Source: Mimachlamys varia (taxonomy: Eukaryota; Mollusca; Bivalvia; Pectinida; Pectinidae). Taken from it: 64,000 nt of DNA. The notes below the pieces were generated by a model. The model was not told where the DNA came from and searched no databases. It saw nothing but the letters and a program-made list of their open reading frames with translations. Location of the stretch: the NCBI GenBank assembly GCA_947623455.1, contig OX392536.1, positions 9,915,282 through 9,979,281 on the forward strand. The letters run 5' to 3'. Positions 23,870-36,070 of the stretch are shown here, one piece after another; the stretch's first letter is position 1; each line of letters opens with the position of its first letter. A program made the translations under genes and the position numbers.

Positions 23870-24945
23870 TCTCGCCGGGTGTGGTACGGGGTTTGGTTAG
23901 AGACTACAGAAGTGAAATCTCGCCGGGTGTGGTACGGGGTTTCGTTAGAGAATACAGAAGTTAAATCTCGCCGGGTGTGGTACGGGGTTTCGTTAGAGAA
24001 TACAGAAGTTAAATCTCGCCGGGTGTGGTACGGGGTTTGGTTAGAGAATACAGAAGTAAAATCTCGCCGGGTGCAGTACGGGGTTTGGTTAGATAATACA
24101 GAAGTGAAATCTCGCCGGGTGTGGTACGGGGTTTGGTTAGAGAATACAGAAGTGAAATCTCGCCGGGTGTGGTACGGGGTTTTGTTAGAGAATACAGAAG
24201 TGAAATCTCGCCGGGTGTGGTACGGGGTTTTGTTAGAGAATACAGAAGTGAAATCTCGCCGGGTGTGGTACGGGGTTTGGTTAGAGAATACAGAAGTGAA
24301 ATCTCGCCGGGTGTGGTACGGGGTTTGGTTAGAGAATACAGAAGTGAAATCTCGCCGGGTGTGGTACGGGGTTTTGTTAGAGAATACAGAAGTGAAATCT
24401 CGCCGGGTGTGGTACGGGGTTTGGTTAGAGAATACAGAAATGAAATCTCGCCGGGTGTGGTACGGGGTTTTGTTAGAGAATACAGAAGTGAAATATCGCC
24501 GGGTGTGGTACGGGGTTTGGTTAGAGAATACAGAAGTGAAATTTCGCCGGGTGTGGTACGGGGTTTGGTTGGAGGATACAGAAGTAATCTCGTCGGGTGT
24601 GGTACGGGGTTTCGTTAGAGGATACAGACGTGAAATCTCGCCGGGTGTGGTACGGGGTTTGGTTAGAGGTTACAGAAGTGAAATCTCGCCGTGGGACGGG
24701 GTTCGTTAGAGGATATAGGCGTGAAATCTCCCCGGGTGTGGGACGGGGGTTGTTAGAGGATACAGACGTGAAATATCGCCGGGTGTGGGACGGGGTTTGT
24801 TAGAGGATATAGGCGTGAAATCTCGCCGGGTGTGGGACGGGGTTTGTTAGAGGATGTAGGGGTGAAATCTCGCCGAAGTGTGGTACGAGGTTTGGTTAGA
24901 GGATATAGGGGTGAAATCTCGCCTGAGTTTGGTACGGCTGGTCTG
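23870..24945 (+). repeat. 48-bp tandem repeat, about 22 units
   Basis: The unit 'TACAGAAGTGAAATCTCGCC' continues GGGTGTGGTACGGGGTTTGG and TTAGAGAA. The first 15 units are very homogeneous; from about 24570 small indels break the 48-bp period. The 276-codon plus frame with a 16-residue repeat (RVWYGVWLENTEVKSR) exists because 48 is a multiple of 3. A second frame is open over the same DNA, so it is not taken as a gene. Confidence 0.95.
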
Positions 24946-25860
24946 TTCTTTACGTTTATTTACAACATGGTCTTAAATAGATGTGTCAAGTTTTGGTGGT
25001 AGAGGAAAATCGCACTACTAAGAGAAAGCCACCGACTTACGGTCAGTATCCGAGGTCAGCGTCGGCAACCCATTGCTGAATTGACTAGTGATCGTACACA
25101 GCCGTACAGACAACAGACACACATGCTTACTATAATATTAAACATACATGAAATAAATGGATGCCAAAATATTTAGAACTCAATCTCCAATTATCTACTG
25201 CAGTATAAGTTACATATTGTTTTTGTTAATACAAACCATAAAAATACAGAGAAAGACAGTATTTGTTGCTATTGCTGATATAGGCTTGTGTGATAGTCCG
25301 TTATCGTAAGACAGGAGTGGAGGGTTCAAGGCTGAGGCGCTATCTTTGTGTGGAACGTTACTGAATAGTGAGCCTGTTTTGCGTGTTTAAATACCGCAAG
25401 AATGTATTTCTGGTAGAGAGAAAAATAGAAACACTTGGAAGAATTATCAATGTCAAAACGTGTTAACAAGTCATTAATCACTACTGTATATATAGCTTAA
25501 AGTAACAAAAATACCAGAGTGTAACTTTGTGCAAAACTCCAACAAAATGTGTTTGGCATATAATGAATAGAAAGTTTACGAAAACACCAATAATTAATTT
25601 GATGCTTAAGCAACGAATACAGAAGGTTACATTTAAGAAAAAATACTCGGAAATTTGCCTGCTAAGCAAAGAATAATATGATGCAACCATTCGGTTATTT
25701 GATGGATAAGCAACAAAAATCGGAACGGAAAGAACGGAATTTTTACGAAAAAATCGGTTAATAATTGAATGTTTAAGAAACAAAACATCGAAAATGCAAT
25801 TTGATATTAAAGCAACATCAGATCGATAATGTAATATTCACGAAAACAGAAGTCCCCCAA
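24946..25860. other. Non-coding stretch with faint periodicity
   Basis: No gene supported. From 25500 to 25850 phrases like 'AAGCAACRAA' and 'TTTACGAAAA' recur about every 60 bp, an eroded tandem repeat. The 100-codon minus frame at 25481-25783 lies over it and is not a credible gene. Confidence 0.4.
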
Positions 25861-25864
25861 ACAC

Positions 25865-26260
25865 CCGAGGTGATGAAATCCATGTACAAACCAAATTTCA
25901 TGAAATTCGAACGATATTTAAATTTCGACCAAACAGAGGCCAGGAAATGACGGCCATTTTGCTCAATCGTAGAACCAAGGAAACGGATGTGTTCGTAGTG
26001 TTATAAAATACATACATACAAAATTTGATCGAAATCGGACAATATCCAATCAGAAGCCAGGATATGGCAGCCATCTTAGATGCGCGAAAGAAAAATAAAT
26101 AGTTGATTTCTCTTTGGGTCATCCACCCCTTTACTCATGTGAAGTTTCATTGGAATACGTCTGATTGTTCATGAGAAAAACTGCGGAAACCATTCGCGTC
26201 GGAATAAGGGTAGAAGAAGAAGAAGAAGAAGAAGAAGAAGAAGAAGAAGAAACGGAGTAA
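25865..26260. repeat. Dispersed repeat ending in a GAA microsatellite
   Basis: Phrases 'AAATTTCATGAAATTCGAAC', 'AAATTTGATCGAAATCGGAC' and 'CAGGATATGGCAGCCATCTT' resemble the layout of the 155-bp family (AAATTTGAGAAAG..AAGATGGCTGCC) but are much diverged. The block closes with a (GAA)n tract at 26211-26251. Ending in a simple repeat is usual for small mobile elements. Confidence 0.5.
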
Positions 26261-26579
26261 GAATTTTAAATAATTTCAAAATGTCAAAGCAGTAAAAAGT
26301 CACATCAACATCAACAACAACACCTTGTATTAAATGAGTTCATGAATGCATGTACATATAAGTATGAAAACGGTTTCATAATACAGACAGAAAACTTGTA
26401 CTTCCGAACTCATCAGCTTTGTAAATCTAGGTAACGAACTGTAATGTATTGTATCAAAAAGCAGTACACTCCGAAAGTAATGTTAATGTAACACCCTGGA
26501 GGAGACGGCAAAGTAAGAGGCTAAATGTTGTTCAAACATACATTAATACTATTTTAGACATGTGAAAGTCGTGTTTAAA
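26261..26579. other. Non-coding stretch, nothing recognised
   Basis: No gene or repeat identified. Confidence 0.35.
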
Positions 26580-26930
26580 ATCTGTATTAATACAAAAACA
26601 AAATCAGAGAATACCAAAGCGTCATCAAAACCATAATCCGAACTCAAAATCGATGAAACTAGGGGCAAAATAGGAACAAAGGAATAATTTACATGGAGAC
26701 TCGCGTAAAAGCACAAGAGAATAAGACCAGGTGTTCCGGAAGAGTAAGCATCTTCTGCTTCATCGACGACACTCGCCATGTAAATCTTGGTCAATCCAAG
26801 TAAGCATCAATCCTCAAAACGAGAACCGAGTCATCATTGTCATCACAACAAGTAAACACACTAATAAGCATACTTAAAAACGCCCATCTTCATATCATAC
26901 AAAGATACAGAATATTTCTCGATTAGATCA
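26580..26930 (-). repeat. Dispersed repeat family D1, copy 3
   Basis: Minus strand. The longest uninterrupted D1 frame is here (26549-26794, 81 codons): MTKIYMASVVDEAEDAYSSG, then TPGLILLCFYASLHV, SFVPILPLV and SDYGFDDALVF. The upstream part with 'GTAAACACACTAATAAGC' runs to about 26900. Confidence 0.8.
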
Positions 26931-26974
26931 ATACTTTGATTTGAATATCTATCTAAAAATAATTTTCTTCGAGT

Positions 26975-27120
26975 AAAAAAAAAGACAGAAATTATTCATT
27001 TACTAATTATGTACACATTAAATATCGTCTATAATTAGTACTCATTAATAATAAGACAGAAATTTGTATTTACTAATTATGTACACATTAGATATCGTCT
27101 GTCATTAGTACTCATTAAGT
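26975..27120 (+). repeat. Direct duplication, two units of about 68 bp
   Basis: 'TTACTAATTATGTACACATT' followed by AAATATCGTCT and TTAGTACTCATTAA occurs twice, near 26999 and 27067. Confidence 0.85.
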
Positions 27121-28339
27121 GTTTTCTGCGGCCTTCTTAAACCACCGTGTTATCTCACACCTGCCAAATATAAAACCGACACATTAGGAAATTGGTTTTG
27201 ATCACAGGTTGATTGAGATATATGTTTTAAGAATAAATGGTTGACAGTTCGCGTTAGCCATAAACATCATTCATGTAGTAACTAGCAATGACCTTAAAAT
27301 TGAGTTCAAAATATGTATCAGTCAATCATCTTTTTGCGAAAAAAGCATTGCATTGCAAACAACGTCATACATTTCCCTAAATCCGCATAAAGTTAAACAG
27401 ATGATAATGAGCAGCATTTCCATTTGAAAATTAAGATTGTCCTTGAAGATGACGATAATGACCAAGTGAAGCGTTACCAATTACCATGCAGCGGTTTATT
27501 TTGCTCTACAGCTCCCTCCTTGTGTTCGCGTAACATTGCATCAATCATAGCCGAAGTAGATGATCTCAGAAATTTGGCAGAATTTGATGAAGATGAATTA
27601 CGATAAACGAGAGAGAAGTCATTTTTTATATATTCTTTTGCTTGAGTGGTTGAATGCCTCAATGGGTATAATAGATCGGGTGTGGGAACGAAAACACGTG
27701 TTCTTTTCGTTCTAATAAAAAAATAAATCATAAAATTGATAAATCGTTGTATAAATGGATACGTATTGATACGTTTAAATAACTTGCGTCTGTTGATGTA
27801 CTGGCCTCCATTAGACACAGTTGGGTAAACCTGATAACGTATACACCTATCTAGCTATTAACGTGTTTTCACTTACTTGTACACTCCTTTTCATCAAAAA
27901 CTTCACATTATGCATGTATCATAAGCTCTACTACATATTAATCGAGAATTTAAATATAAAATATAAACTCAGGTGTTCTTAATGTTTTTTAAACATGAAT
28001 TAAATCGGGTATTGAGTCTACAGGACATGCATACAGTGTACCTGTAAACGTGTTTACCTCACTTAACGAGATCGCGCTTTTATACCCGGCGTCCACTACA
28101 CAGTTCCGTGGACAGCCCGAGAGCAGAACATAACGTCTCACATCGATGTGAAAACCATCAACATCGTACGTGGACCATTATAATGATGCTACCGATAATT
28201 ACTACAGTAATCCCTGGAATCGCTAATGGTGGACGGCAATGGTTAGCTCTGTCATGTCGACTGCCTAGTGATATAAACAACGGCGAGAAACCGGCCTCAG
28301 AAACTGATAATAAAATTACGATTCCTTACTGCAAACAAT
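27121..28339. other. Non-coding stretch with two weak open frames
   Basis: A stop-to-stop frame at 27397-27606 (+) reads KIKIVLEDDDNDQVK and, at its end, EVDDLRNLAEFDEDELR. It is acidic and exon-like but has no ATG and no domain I can name. A frame entering the next array from 28108 starts with GTG, not ATG. Neither is called as a gene. Confidence 0.3.
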
Positions 28340-29040
28340 CATATCGCAACGCCTTTATCAGAATCTGGAACATAGATTGTAATTACTTACTGCACAATAG
28401 CTACATCAAAAACTGGAACAAAGATTGTAGTTTCTTATTGCACAACGTCTATCTCAGAAACTGGAACATAGATTGCAGTTTCCCTTTGCACAACACCTAT
28501 ATCAGAAACTGGATCATAGATTGTAGTTTCTTATTGCACAACATCTAAATCAGAAACTGGAACACAGATTTTAGTTTCTTATTGCACAACATCTAAATCA
28601 GAAACTGGAACATAGATTGCAGTTACCCTTTGCACAACACTTATATCAGAAACTGGAACATAGATTTCAGTTACCCTTTGCACAACACTTATATCAGAAA
28701 CTGGAACATAGATTGCAGTTACCCTTTGCACAACACCTATATCAGAAACTGGAACATAGATTACAGTTACTCTTTGCACATCACCTGTATCAGAAACTTG
28801 AAGAAAGATTGTAGTTCCTTATTGCACATCTACATCATAAACTGGAACATAGATTATACTTACTTATTTCATAAGCATTTACATCATAAACGCAAAAGAA
28901 AAGATTGGATTTCCTTATTGCAAAATATTATTATTTCAACATCTATACCAGAAACTGAAACTAATATTGTAGTTCCTTTCTGAAACTATCACCATCACAT
29001 CATCTATATCTGAAACTAATATTGTAGTTCCTTATTAATA
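28340..29040 (+). repeat. 48-bp tandem repeat, about 13 units
   Basis: The unit 'TATATCAGAAACTGGAACAT' continues AGATTGCAGTTACCC and TTTGCACAACACC. The centre (28590-28790) is homogeneous and the ends decay. A further remnant ('AAGATCGTAGTTCCTTACTG') lies beyond the SINE and Penelope-like fragment at about 29970, so those elements interrupt the array. Open frames here are repeat artefacts. Confidence 0.9.
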
Positions 29041-29079
29041 ATAGTATTAATTCGAGGTTCTTATATTCTGCTTTATCAC

Positions 29080-29404
29080 AACATTAAAGGGCATCTCAAA
29101 GCGGTTCACAAATTATTATCCGTGGTTATAGGCCTTAGCAACCAGCCAATATCGTTCTCAACTCCTTTGGGAGAATACAAGCGGTGCTACCATTTTGGCG
29201 CTAACAGCTAGCATTTTTCAATTTCTAGCACTGCCCAACCACGTACTCATTTACAGCTGAGTAGACTGCAACAAGCGGAGTAAAGTATTTTGCTCAAGGA
29301 TACACTGTACAACACAAATACATTGTACCTTGGCCAGGAATCGAACTCGGAACCCTTCGATCACGATCTTGGCGACCTACCAATAGACCACCATACCTCC
29401 CTAA
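29080..29404 (-). mobile_element. tRNA-derived SINE, minus strand
   Basis: The minus strand starts with a tRNA-like head at about 29404: A-box-like TGGTCTATTGG (29390-29380) and B box GAGTTCGATTCC (29348-29337), the two internal RNA polymerase III promoter elements. Downstream it contains 'TTGAGCAAAATACTTTACTC' and 'ACTCAGCTGTAAATGAGTAC', phrases typical of a widespread aquatic-animal SINE body. It ends near AACCGCTTTGAGATGCC (29080-29105). It is probably mobilised by LINE machinery. The SINE lies just upstream of the Penelope-like endonuclease. Confidence 0.8.
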
Positions 29405-29445
29405 TACACACTATATACATGTATATTGTAGAAGGTTGTGCTTTC

Positions 29446-29769
29446 AACTTTAATAATAGTTTTAATTTCAATATCAAAATAAACATGGAATGTAAAACCA
29501 AACATGTTGTCTATACAATGATTTGTTCTAATTGTAATGATTTTTATATTGGACAAACTGGTAATGAATAACGAACCAGAATGACAGTCCATCGCCAACA
29601 TATACGTTCAGATAGTCTTAGATTATTAAATGTTAGTAAACATATTCATAATTGTAGTAACTGTGAATTTAAATTTTTTCCGTTATTTAAAATGGACACT
29701 TCTGATCAAATCAAAAGAGAAACCAAAAAAATCTTAATTCATTTGTCTATTGAAACCCAGTCTGAATAG
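29446..29769 (+). pseudogene. Penelope-like element GIY-YIG endonuclease, one premature stop
   Basis: C-terminal endonuclease domain of a Penelope-like retroelement, which nicks target DNA for integration. The frame shows MECKTKHVVYTMICSNC, FYIGQTGN, a TAA stop at 29569-29571, then in the same frame RTRMTVHRQHIRSD, VSKHIHNCSNCEFKFF and IKRETKKIL, ending at TAG 29767-29769. This gives the VVY and YIG strands, the Arg of the RT.RMTVHR helix, a late Glu and the Cys/His pattern seen in these endonucleases. Only one base change would account for the stop, so the copy is fairly young. The RT part is missing upstream, where a SINE stands instead. It is unrelated in position to the RT remnant at 10255. 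Confidence 0.85.
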
Positions 29770-30360
29770 CGTATAATAGTTTAATTCATTTGTGTATTTT
29801 TGGAAATTGTTGTTATAGTCTAACTCTCAGAGTTATTTTTCTTTATTTTTTGACGTCATAGTTCTTATGACGTCATAATCTCCCTTTGATGGAATGAAAG
29901 CGCTTAAGAATATGTCCGTTTCGTGTTTGAGTTTTACATATATATAAAATATATATTCAAATCTAAAATTAAGATCGTAGTTCCTTACTGCGACCAGCAA
30001 AGAAGAGCTAGATATTGTTCTACAAACATTTCCCGAACTTGTTTATGTACTCACGTATTCATGTACTAAGTCCCTTTTCTACTCCAATATGATAACATTA
30101 GACCTATTGATGACCTAGATGTGATAAATTTACAAGTATAGCGATAGTGTGAACCTTCCAATACATAATAAGTCATATTTACGGTGTAAGCAATTATGTA
30201 TTGGATATATATAAAATATGTTTCCATTAAGGGTTTCAGTCAATACATATTTCCCATAACTATATTTTGAGCCAGAGGCTAAACACTGTAATGACTATTT
30301 ATCCCGATAGAGAGCGCCCTCACTAACGTTAGGTCGATAGGAAAACACATTAAATATAGA
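29770..30360. other. Penelope-like 3' flank and array remnant
   Basis: Two close ATGACGTCATA-type palindromes sit at 29853-29878. A last remnant of the 48-bp satellite lies near 29960-29990. No hammerhead motif was found here. The rest is A+T-rich with no gene. Confidence 0.45.
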
Positions 30361-33300
30361 CATGCTGATAGTAGGTGTCACACTTTTCAAGCTCCGTCTT
30401 ACCGACATGACCAGAGACATGCTGCCAGTAAGTGTCACACTTTTCAAGCTCCGTCTTACCGACATGACCAGAGACATGCTGCTAGTATGTGTCACACTTT
30501 TCATGCTCCGTCTTACCGACATGGTCAGAGACATACTGCTAGTATATGTCACACTTTTCATGCTCCGTCTTACCGACGTGACCAGAGACATGCTGCTAGT
30601 ATGTGTCACACTCTCCAAGCTCCATCTTACCGATATGGCCAGAGACATGCTGCTAGTATGTGTCACACTTTTCATGCTCCGTCTTACCGACATGACCAGA
30701 GACATGCTGCTAGTATGTGTCACACTCCCCAAGCTCCGTCTTACCGACATGACCAGAGACATGCTGCTAGTATGTGTCACACTTTTCATGCTCCGTCTTA
30801 CCGACATGACCAGAGACATGCTGCTAGTATTTGTCACACTTTTCATGCTCCGTCTTACCGACATGACCAGAGCCATACTGCCAGTATGTGTCACACTTTT
30901 CAAGCTCCGTCTTACCGACATGGCCAGATACATACTGCTAGTATATGTCATACTTTTCATGCTCCGTCTTACCGACATGGCCAGAGACATGCTGTTAGTA
31001 TGTGTCACACTTTTCAAGCTCCGTCTTACCGACATGGCCAGAGGCATGCTGCTAGTATGTTTCACACTTTTCAAGCCCCGCTTACCGACATGGTAGAGAC
31101 ATACTGCCAGTATGTGTCACACTTTTCAAGCTCCGTCTTACCGACATGACCAGAGACATGCTGCTAGTATGTGTCACACTCTCCAAGCTCCGTCTTACCG
31201 ACATGACCAGAGACATGCTGCTAGTATGTGTCACACTTTTCAATCTCCGTCTTACCGACATGACCAGAGACATGATGCTAGTATATGTCATACTTTTCAA
31301 GCTCCGTCTTACCGACGTGACCAGAGACATGCTGCTAGTATGTGTCACACTCTCCAAGCTCCGTCTCACCGACATGGTCAGAGACATGCTGCTAGTATGT
31401 GTCACACTTTTCAAGCTCCGTCTTACCGACATGGCAGAGACATGCTGCTAGTATATGTCACACTCCCCAAGCTCCGTCTTACCGACATGACCAGAGACAT
31501 GCTGCTAGTATGTGTCACACTTTTCATGCTCCGTCTTACCGACATGACCAGAGACATGCTGCTAGTATTTGTCACACTTTTCATGCTCCGTCTTACCGAC
31601 ATGACCAGAGCCATACTGCCAGTATGTGTCACACTTTTCAAGCTCCGTCTTACCGACATGGCCAGATACATACTGCTAGTATATGTCATACTTTTCATGC
31701 TCCGTCTTACCGACATGGCCAGAGACATGCTGTTAGTATGTGTCACACTTTTCAAGCTCCGTCTTACCGACATGGCCAGAGGCATGCTGCTAGTATGTTT
31801 CACACTTTTCAAGCCCCGCTTACCGACATGGTAGAGACATACTGCCAGTATGTGTCACACTTTTCAAGCTCCGTCTTACCGACATGACCAGAGACATGCT
31901 GCTAGTATGTGTCACACTCTCCAAGCTCCGTCTTACCGACATGACCAGAGACATGCTGCTAGTATGTGTCACACTTTTCAATCTCCGTCTTACCGACATG
32001 ACCAGAGACATGCTGCTAGTATATGTCATACTTTTCAAGCTCCGTCTTACCGACGTGACCAGAGACATGCTGCTAGTATGTGTCACACTCTCCAAGCTCC
32101 GTCTCACCGACATGGTCAGAGACATGCTGCTAGTATGTGTCACACTTTTCAAGCTCCGTCTTACCGACATGGCAGAGACATGCTGCTAGTATATGTCACA
32201 CTCTCCAAGCTCCGTCTTACCGACATGGCAGAGACTTGCTGCCAGTATGTGTCACACTTTTCAAGCTCCGTCTTACCGACATGACCAGAGACATACTGCT
32301 AGTATGTGTCACACTTTTCATGCTCCGTCTTACCGACATGACCAGAGCCATACTGCTAGTATGTGTCACACTTTTCAAGCTCCGTCTTACCGACATGACC
32401 AGAGACATACTGCTAGTATGTGTCACACTCTCCAAGCTCCATCTTACCGATATGGCCAGAGACATGCTGCTAGTATGTGTCACACTTTTCATGCTCCGTC
32501 TTACCGACATGACCAGAGACATGCTGCTAGTATGTGTCACACTCCCCAAGCTCCGTCTTACCGACATGACCAGAGACATGCTGCTAGTATGTGTCACACT
32601 TTTCATGCTCTGTCTTACCGACATGGCCAGAGACATGCTGCTAGTATGTGTCACACTTTTCAAGCTCCGTCTTACCGACATGGCCAGAGACATGCTGTTA
32701 GTATGTGTCACACTTTTCAAGCTCCGTCTTACCGACATGACCAGAGACATGCTGCTAGTATTTGTCACACTTTTCAAGCTCCGTCTTACCGACATGGCAG
32801 AGACATACTGCCAGTATGTGTCACACTTTTCAAGCTCCGTCTTACCGACATGACCAGAGACATGCTGCTAGTATGTGTCACACTCCCCAAGCTCCGTCTT
32901 ACCGACATGTCCAGAGACATGCTGCTAGTATGTGTCACACTCCCCAAGCTCCGTCTTACCGACATGACCAGAGACATGCTGCTAGTATGTGTCACACTTT
33001 TCAATCTCCGTCTTACCGACATGACCAGAGACATGCTGCTAGTATATGTCATACTTTTCAAGCTCCGTCTTACCGACGTGACCAGAGACATGCTGCTAGT
33101 ATGTGTCACACTCTTCAAGCTCCGTCTTACCGACATGGTCAGAGACATGCTGCTAGTATGTGTCACACTTTTCAAGCTCCGTCTTACCGACATGGCAGAG
33201 ACATGCTGCTAGTATATGTAACACTCTCCAAGCTCCGTCTTACCGACATGCCAGAGACTTGCTGCCAGTATGTGTCACACTTTTCAAGCTCCGTCTTACC

Positions 33301-35087
33301 GACATGACCAGAGACATACTGCTAGTATGTGTCACACTTTTCATGCTCCGTCTTACCGACATGACCAGAGCCATACTGCTAGTATGTGTCACACTTTTCA
33401 AGCTCCGTCTTACCGACATGACAAGAGACATACTGCTAGTATGTGTCACTCTCATCAAGCTCCGTCTTACCGACATGGCCAGAGAAACATAGGGTCCCGA
33501 GTTCGACTCTTCGAGGTGACATGCTGCTAGTATGTGTCACACTTTTCAAGCTCCGTCTTACCGACATGGCCAGAGACATGCTGTTAGTATGTGTCACACT
33601 TTTCAAGCTCCGTCTTACCGACATGGCCAGAGGCATGCTGCTAGTATGTTTCACACTTTTCAAGCCCCGCTTACCGACATGGTAGAGACATACTGCCAGT
33701 ATGTGTCACACTTTTCAAGCTCCGTCTTACCGACATGACCAGAGACATGCTGCTAGTATGTGTCACACTCTCCAAGCTCCGTCTTACCGACATGACCAGA
33801 GACATGCTGCTAGTATGTGTCACACTTTTCAATCTCCGTCTTACCGACATGACCAGAGACATGCTGCTAGTATATGTCATACTTTTCAAGCTCCGTCTTA
33901 CTGACGTGACCAGAGACATGCTGCTAGTATGTGTCACACTCTCCAAGCTCCGTCTCACCGACATGGTCAGAGACATGCTGCTAGTATGTGTCACACTTTT
34001 CAAGCTCCGTCTTACCGACATGGCAGAGACATGCTGCTAGTATATGTCACACTCTCCAAGCTCCGTCTTACCGACATGGCAGAGACTTGCTGCCAGTATG
34101 TGTCACACTTTTCAAGCTCCGTCTTACCGACATGACCAGAGACATACTGCTAGTATGTGTCACACTTTTCATGCTCCGTCTTACCGACATGACCAGAGCC
34201 ATACTGCTAGTATGTGTCACACTTTTCATGCTCCGTCTTACCGACATGACCAGAGACATGCTGCTAGTATGTGTCACACTCCCCAAGCTCCGTCTTACCG
34301 ACATGACCAGAGACATACTGCTAGTATGTGTCACACTCTCCAAGCTCCATCTTACCGATATGGCCAGAGACATGCTGCTAGTATGTGTCACACTTTTCAT
34401 GCTCCGTCTTACCGACATGACCAGAGACATGCTGCTAGTATGTGTCACACTCCCCAAGCTCCGTCTTACCGACATGACCAGAGACATGCTGCTAGTATGT
34501 GTCACACTTTTCATGCTCCGTCTTACCGACATGGCCAGAGACATGCTGCTAGTATGTGTCACACTTTTCAAGCTCCGTCTTACCGACATGGCCAGAGACA
34601 TGCTGTTAGTATGTGTCACACTTTTCAAGCTCCGTCTTACCGACATGACCAGAGACATGCTGCTAGTATTTGTCACACTTTTCAAGCTCCGTCTTACCGA
34701 CATGGCAGAGACATACTGCCAGTATGTGTCACACTTTTCAAGCTCCGTCTTACCGACATGACCAGAGACATGCTGCTAGTATGTGTCACACTCCCCAAGC
34801 TCCGTCTTACCGACATGTCCAGAGACATGCTGCTAGTATGTGTCACACTCCCCAAGCTCCGTCTTACCGACATGACCAGAGACATGCTGCTAGTATGTGT
34901 CACACTTTTCAATCTCCGTCTTACCGACATGACCAGAGACATGCTGCTAGTATATGTCATACTTTTCAAGCTCCGTCTTACCGACGTGACCAGAGACATA
35001 CTGCTAGTATGTGTCACTCTCATCAAGCTCCGTCTTACCGACATGGCCAGAGAAACATAGGGTCCCGAGTTCGACTCTTCGAGGTGA
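30361..35087 (+). repeat. 57-bp tandem repeat, about 82 units with large-scale duplications
   Basis: The unit 'GACATGCTGCTAGTATGTGT' continues CACACTTTTCAAGCTCC and GTCTTACCGACATGACCAGA. Subtypes differ in CTCCCC or TTTTCA in the middle and in loss of bases (CATGGCAGAGAC, CATGGTAGAGAC). Blocks are re-duplicated: 31082-31432 recurs at 31820-32170 (738 bp) and 31820-33200 recurs at 33671-35050 (1851 bp, plus one extra unit). A shared end piece (AGAGAAACATAGGGTCCC then GAGTTCGACTC) is at 33481 and 35049. Since 57 is a multiple of 3, several frames on both strands are open; peptides such as [19 protein letters not shown] are artefacts. Confidence 0.97.
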
Positions 35088-35212
35088 TATTAAATGATAC
35101 TGACCACTGTTTTATTTACACCCACGCAGAGACCCGGGTAATATTGACACATATGCTCATTTATATGTTTACAAGTAACGCTATATTACCCCTGTAAAAC
35201 TCGGGATGGCTT

Positions 35213-35420
35213 TTGTTTACTCGGGATGTGTACTGGGATATGAGTTCCATGGTGGATGTCGTCGATGAAGCAGAAGACGCTTACTCTTTCAGAACACCTG
35301 GTCTTATTTCTGTTGTTGTACTTTTACAATGGCATCCATGTAAATCCCTGTTCATATTTAGCCAACTAGTTGAACCGCTTTTGAGTTCAGATTATGGTTT
35401 CGTTGACGTAACGGTATTCT
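35213..35420 (+). repeat. Dispersed repeat family D1, copy 4
   Basis: Contains GTCGTCGATGAAGCAGAAG, 'ACACCTGGTCTTATTTCTG' and 'GATTATGGTTTCGTTGACG'. The peptide VVDEAEDAYS is kept, then the frame drifts. Confidence 0.75.
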
Positions 35421-35844
35421 CTATTCATTACCCGGAAAGGGTGCATATCACTTTGATAGCAAAATGTGAAACTAAAGGTGCTGGAGTTTTATGACTTGTG
35501 TTAAAATATACGCATAAAGTTAACATGAACATTCTGTAAAAACCTGTTCTCATATAAAAGGAAGGATTTACGGATCAGATCAGACGTGGGAATACAAGTT
35601 ATGATTCATCGGTCAATGTCATCCTCGAAACCTGTCTTTAATATGGGAGGGATTGGTATTATCAGCAATGTAGGGCTCCTACCTGTTCGAGAAACGTAGA
35701 AGTACATAGCTAGCTACTGGAGGGCCGTGAAACAGATTCGGATCAGAAAGTCATTGAAGTATGTCGATTGGATGTCAACAAGGCGTAGCGAAAAGAAAAT
35801 CAGCTTAATGATTTTTTTGAGATTTTCAGACTGTATGAAGATTT
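35421..35844. other. Non-coding spacer between D1 copies
   Basis: No gene supported. The 5' part of the 95-codon frame starting at 35727 is without recognisable motif. Confidence 0.4.
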
Positions 35845-36070
35845 ATTGTAATATCAATGTTGATTTTTTGGATGTGACTAAGATTTACATGGCGGGTGTT
35901 GTCGATGAAGCAGAAGACGCTTACTCTTCCGGAACACCTGGCCTTATTATCTTGTGCTTTTACGAGAGTATCCATGTAAAGCTTTCCTTTGTTCCTATTT
36001 TGCCCCCTTTTTAATCGATTTTGAGTTCGGATTATGGTTTTGTTGACGCTTTGGTATATTCTGATTTTTT
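35845..36070 (+). repeat. Dispersed repeat family D1, copy 5
   Basis: Frame VTKIYMAGVVDEAEDAYSSG, then TPGLIILCFYESIHV and SFVPILPPF, stop; followed by 'GATTATGGTTTTGTTGACGC'. Very close to copies 3 and 6. Confidence 0.8.

Noticed and set aside
23879..24709. 276-codon plus-strand frame with a 16-residue repeat
   Set aside because: By-product of a 48-bp tandem repeat. A second frame is open over the same DNA, and the frame breaks where the array decays.
27397..27606. Exon-like acidic frame, faint resemblance of its end to a helix-hairpin-helix tail of repair nucleases
   Set aside because: No ATG, no motif that could be verified by eye, and the rest of the frame does not fit. Left as unassigned.
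29853..29878. Paired TGACGTCA palindromes as a promoter
   Set aside because: The octamer is common in this window (2854, 21506, 21540, 51138, 54664) and no gene start lies next to it, so no regulatory call is made.
30362..35060. Many long frames on both strands with 19-residue repeats
   Set aside because: The 57-bp unit is stop-free in several frames, so openness carries no coding signal. There is no signal peptide or unique domain at either end.
30361..35087. CRISPR-like array
   Set aside because: Repeats are contiguous without unique spacers, units vary gradually, no cas genes are present and the context is animal DNA.
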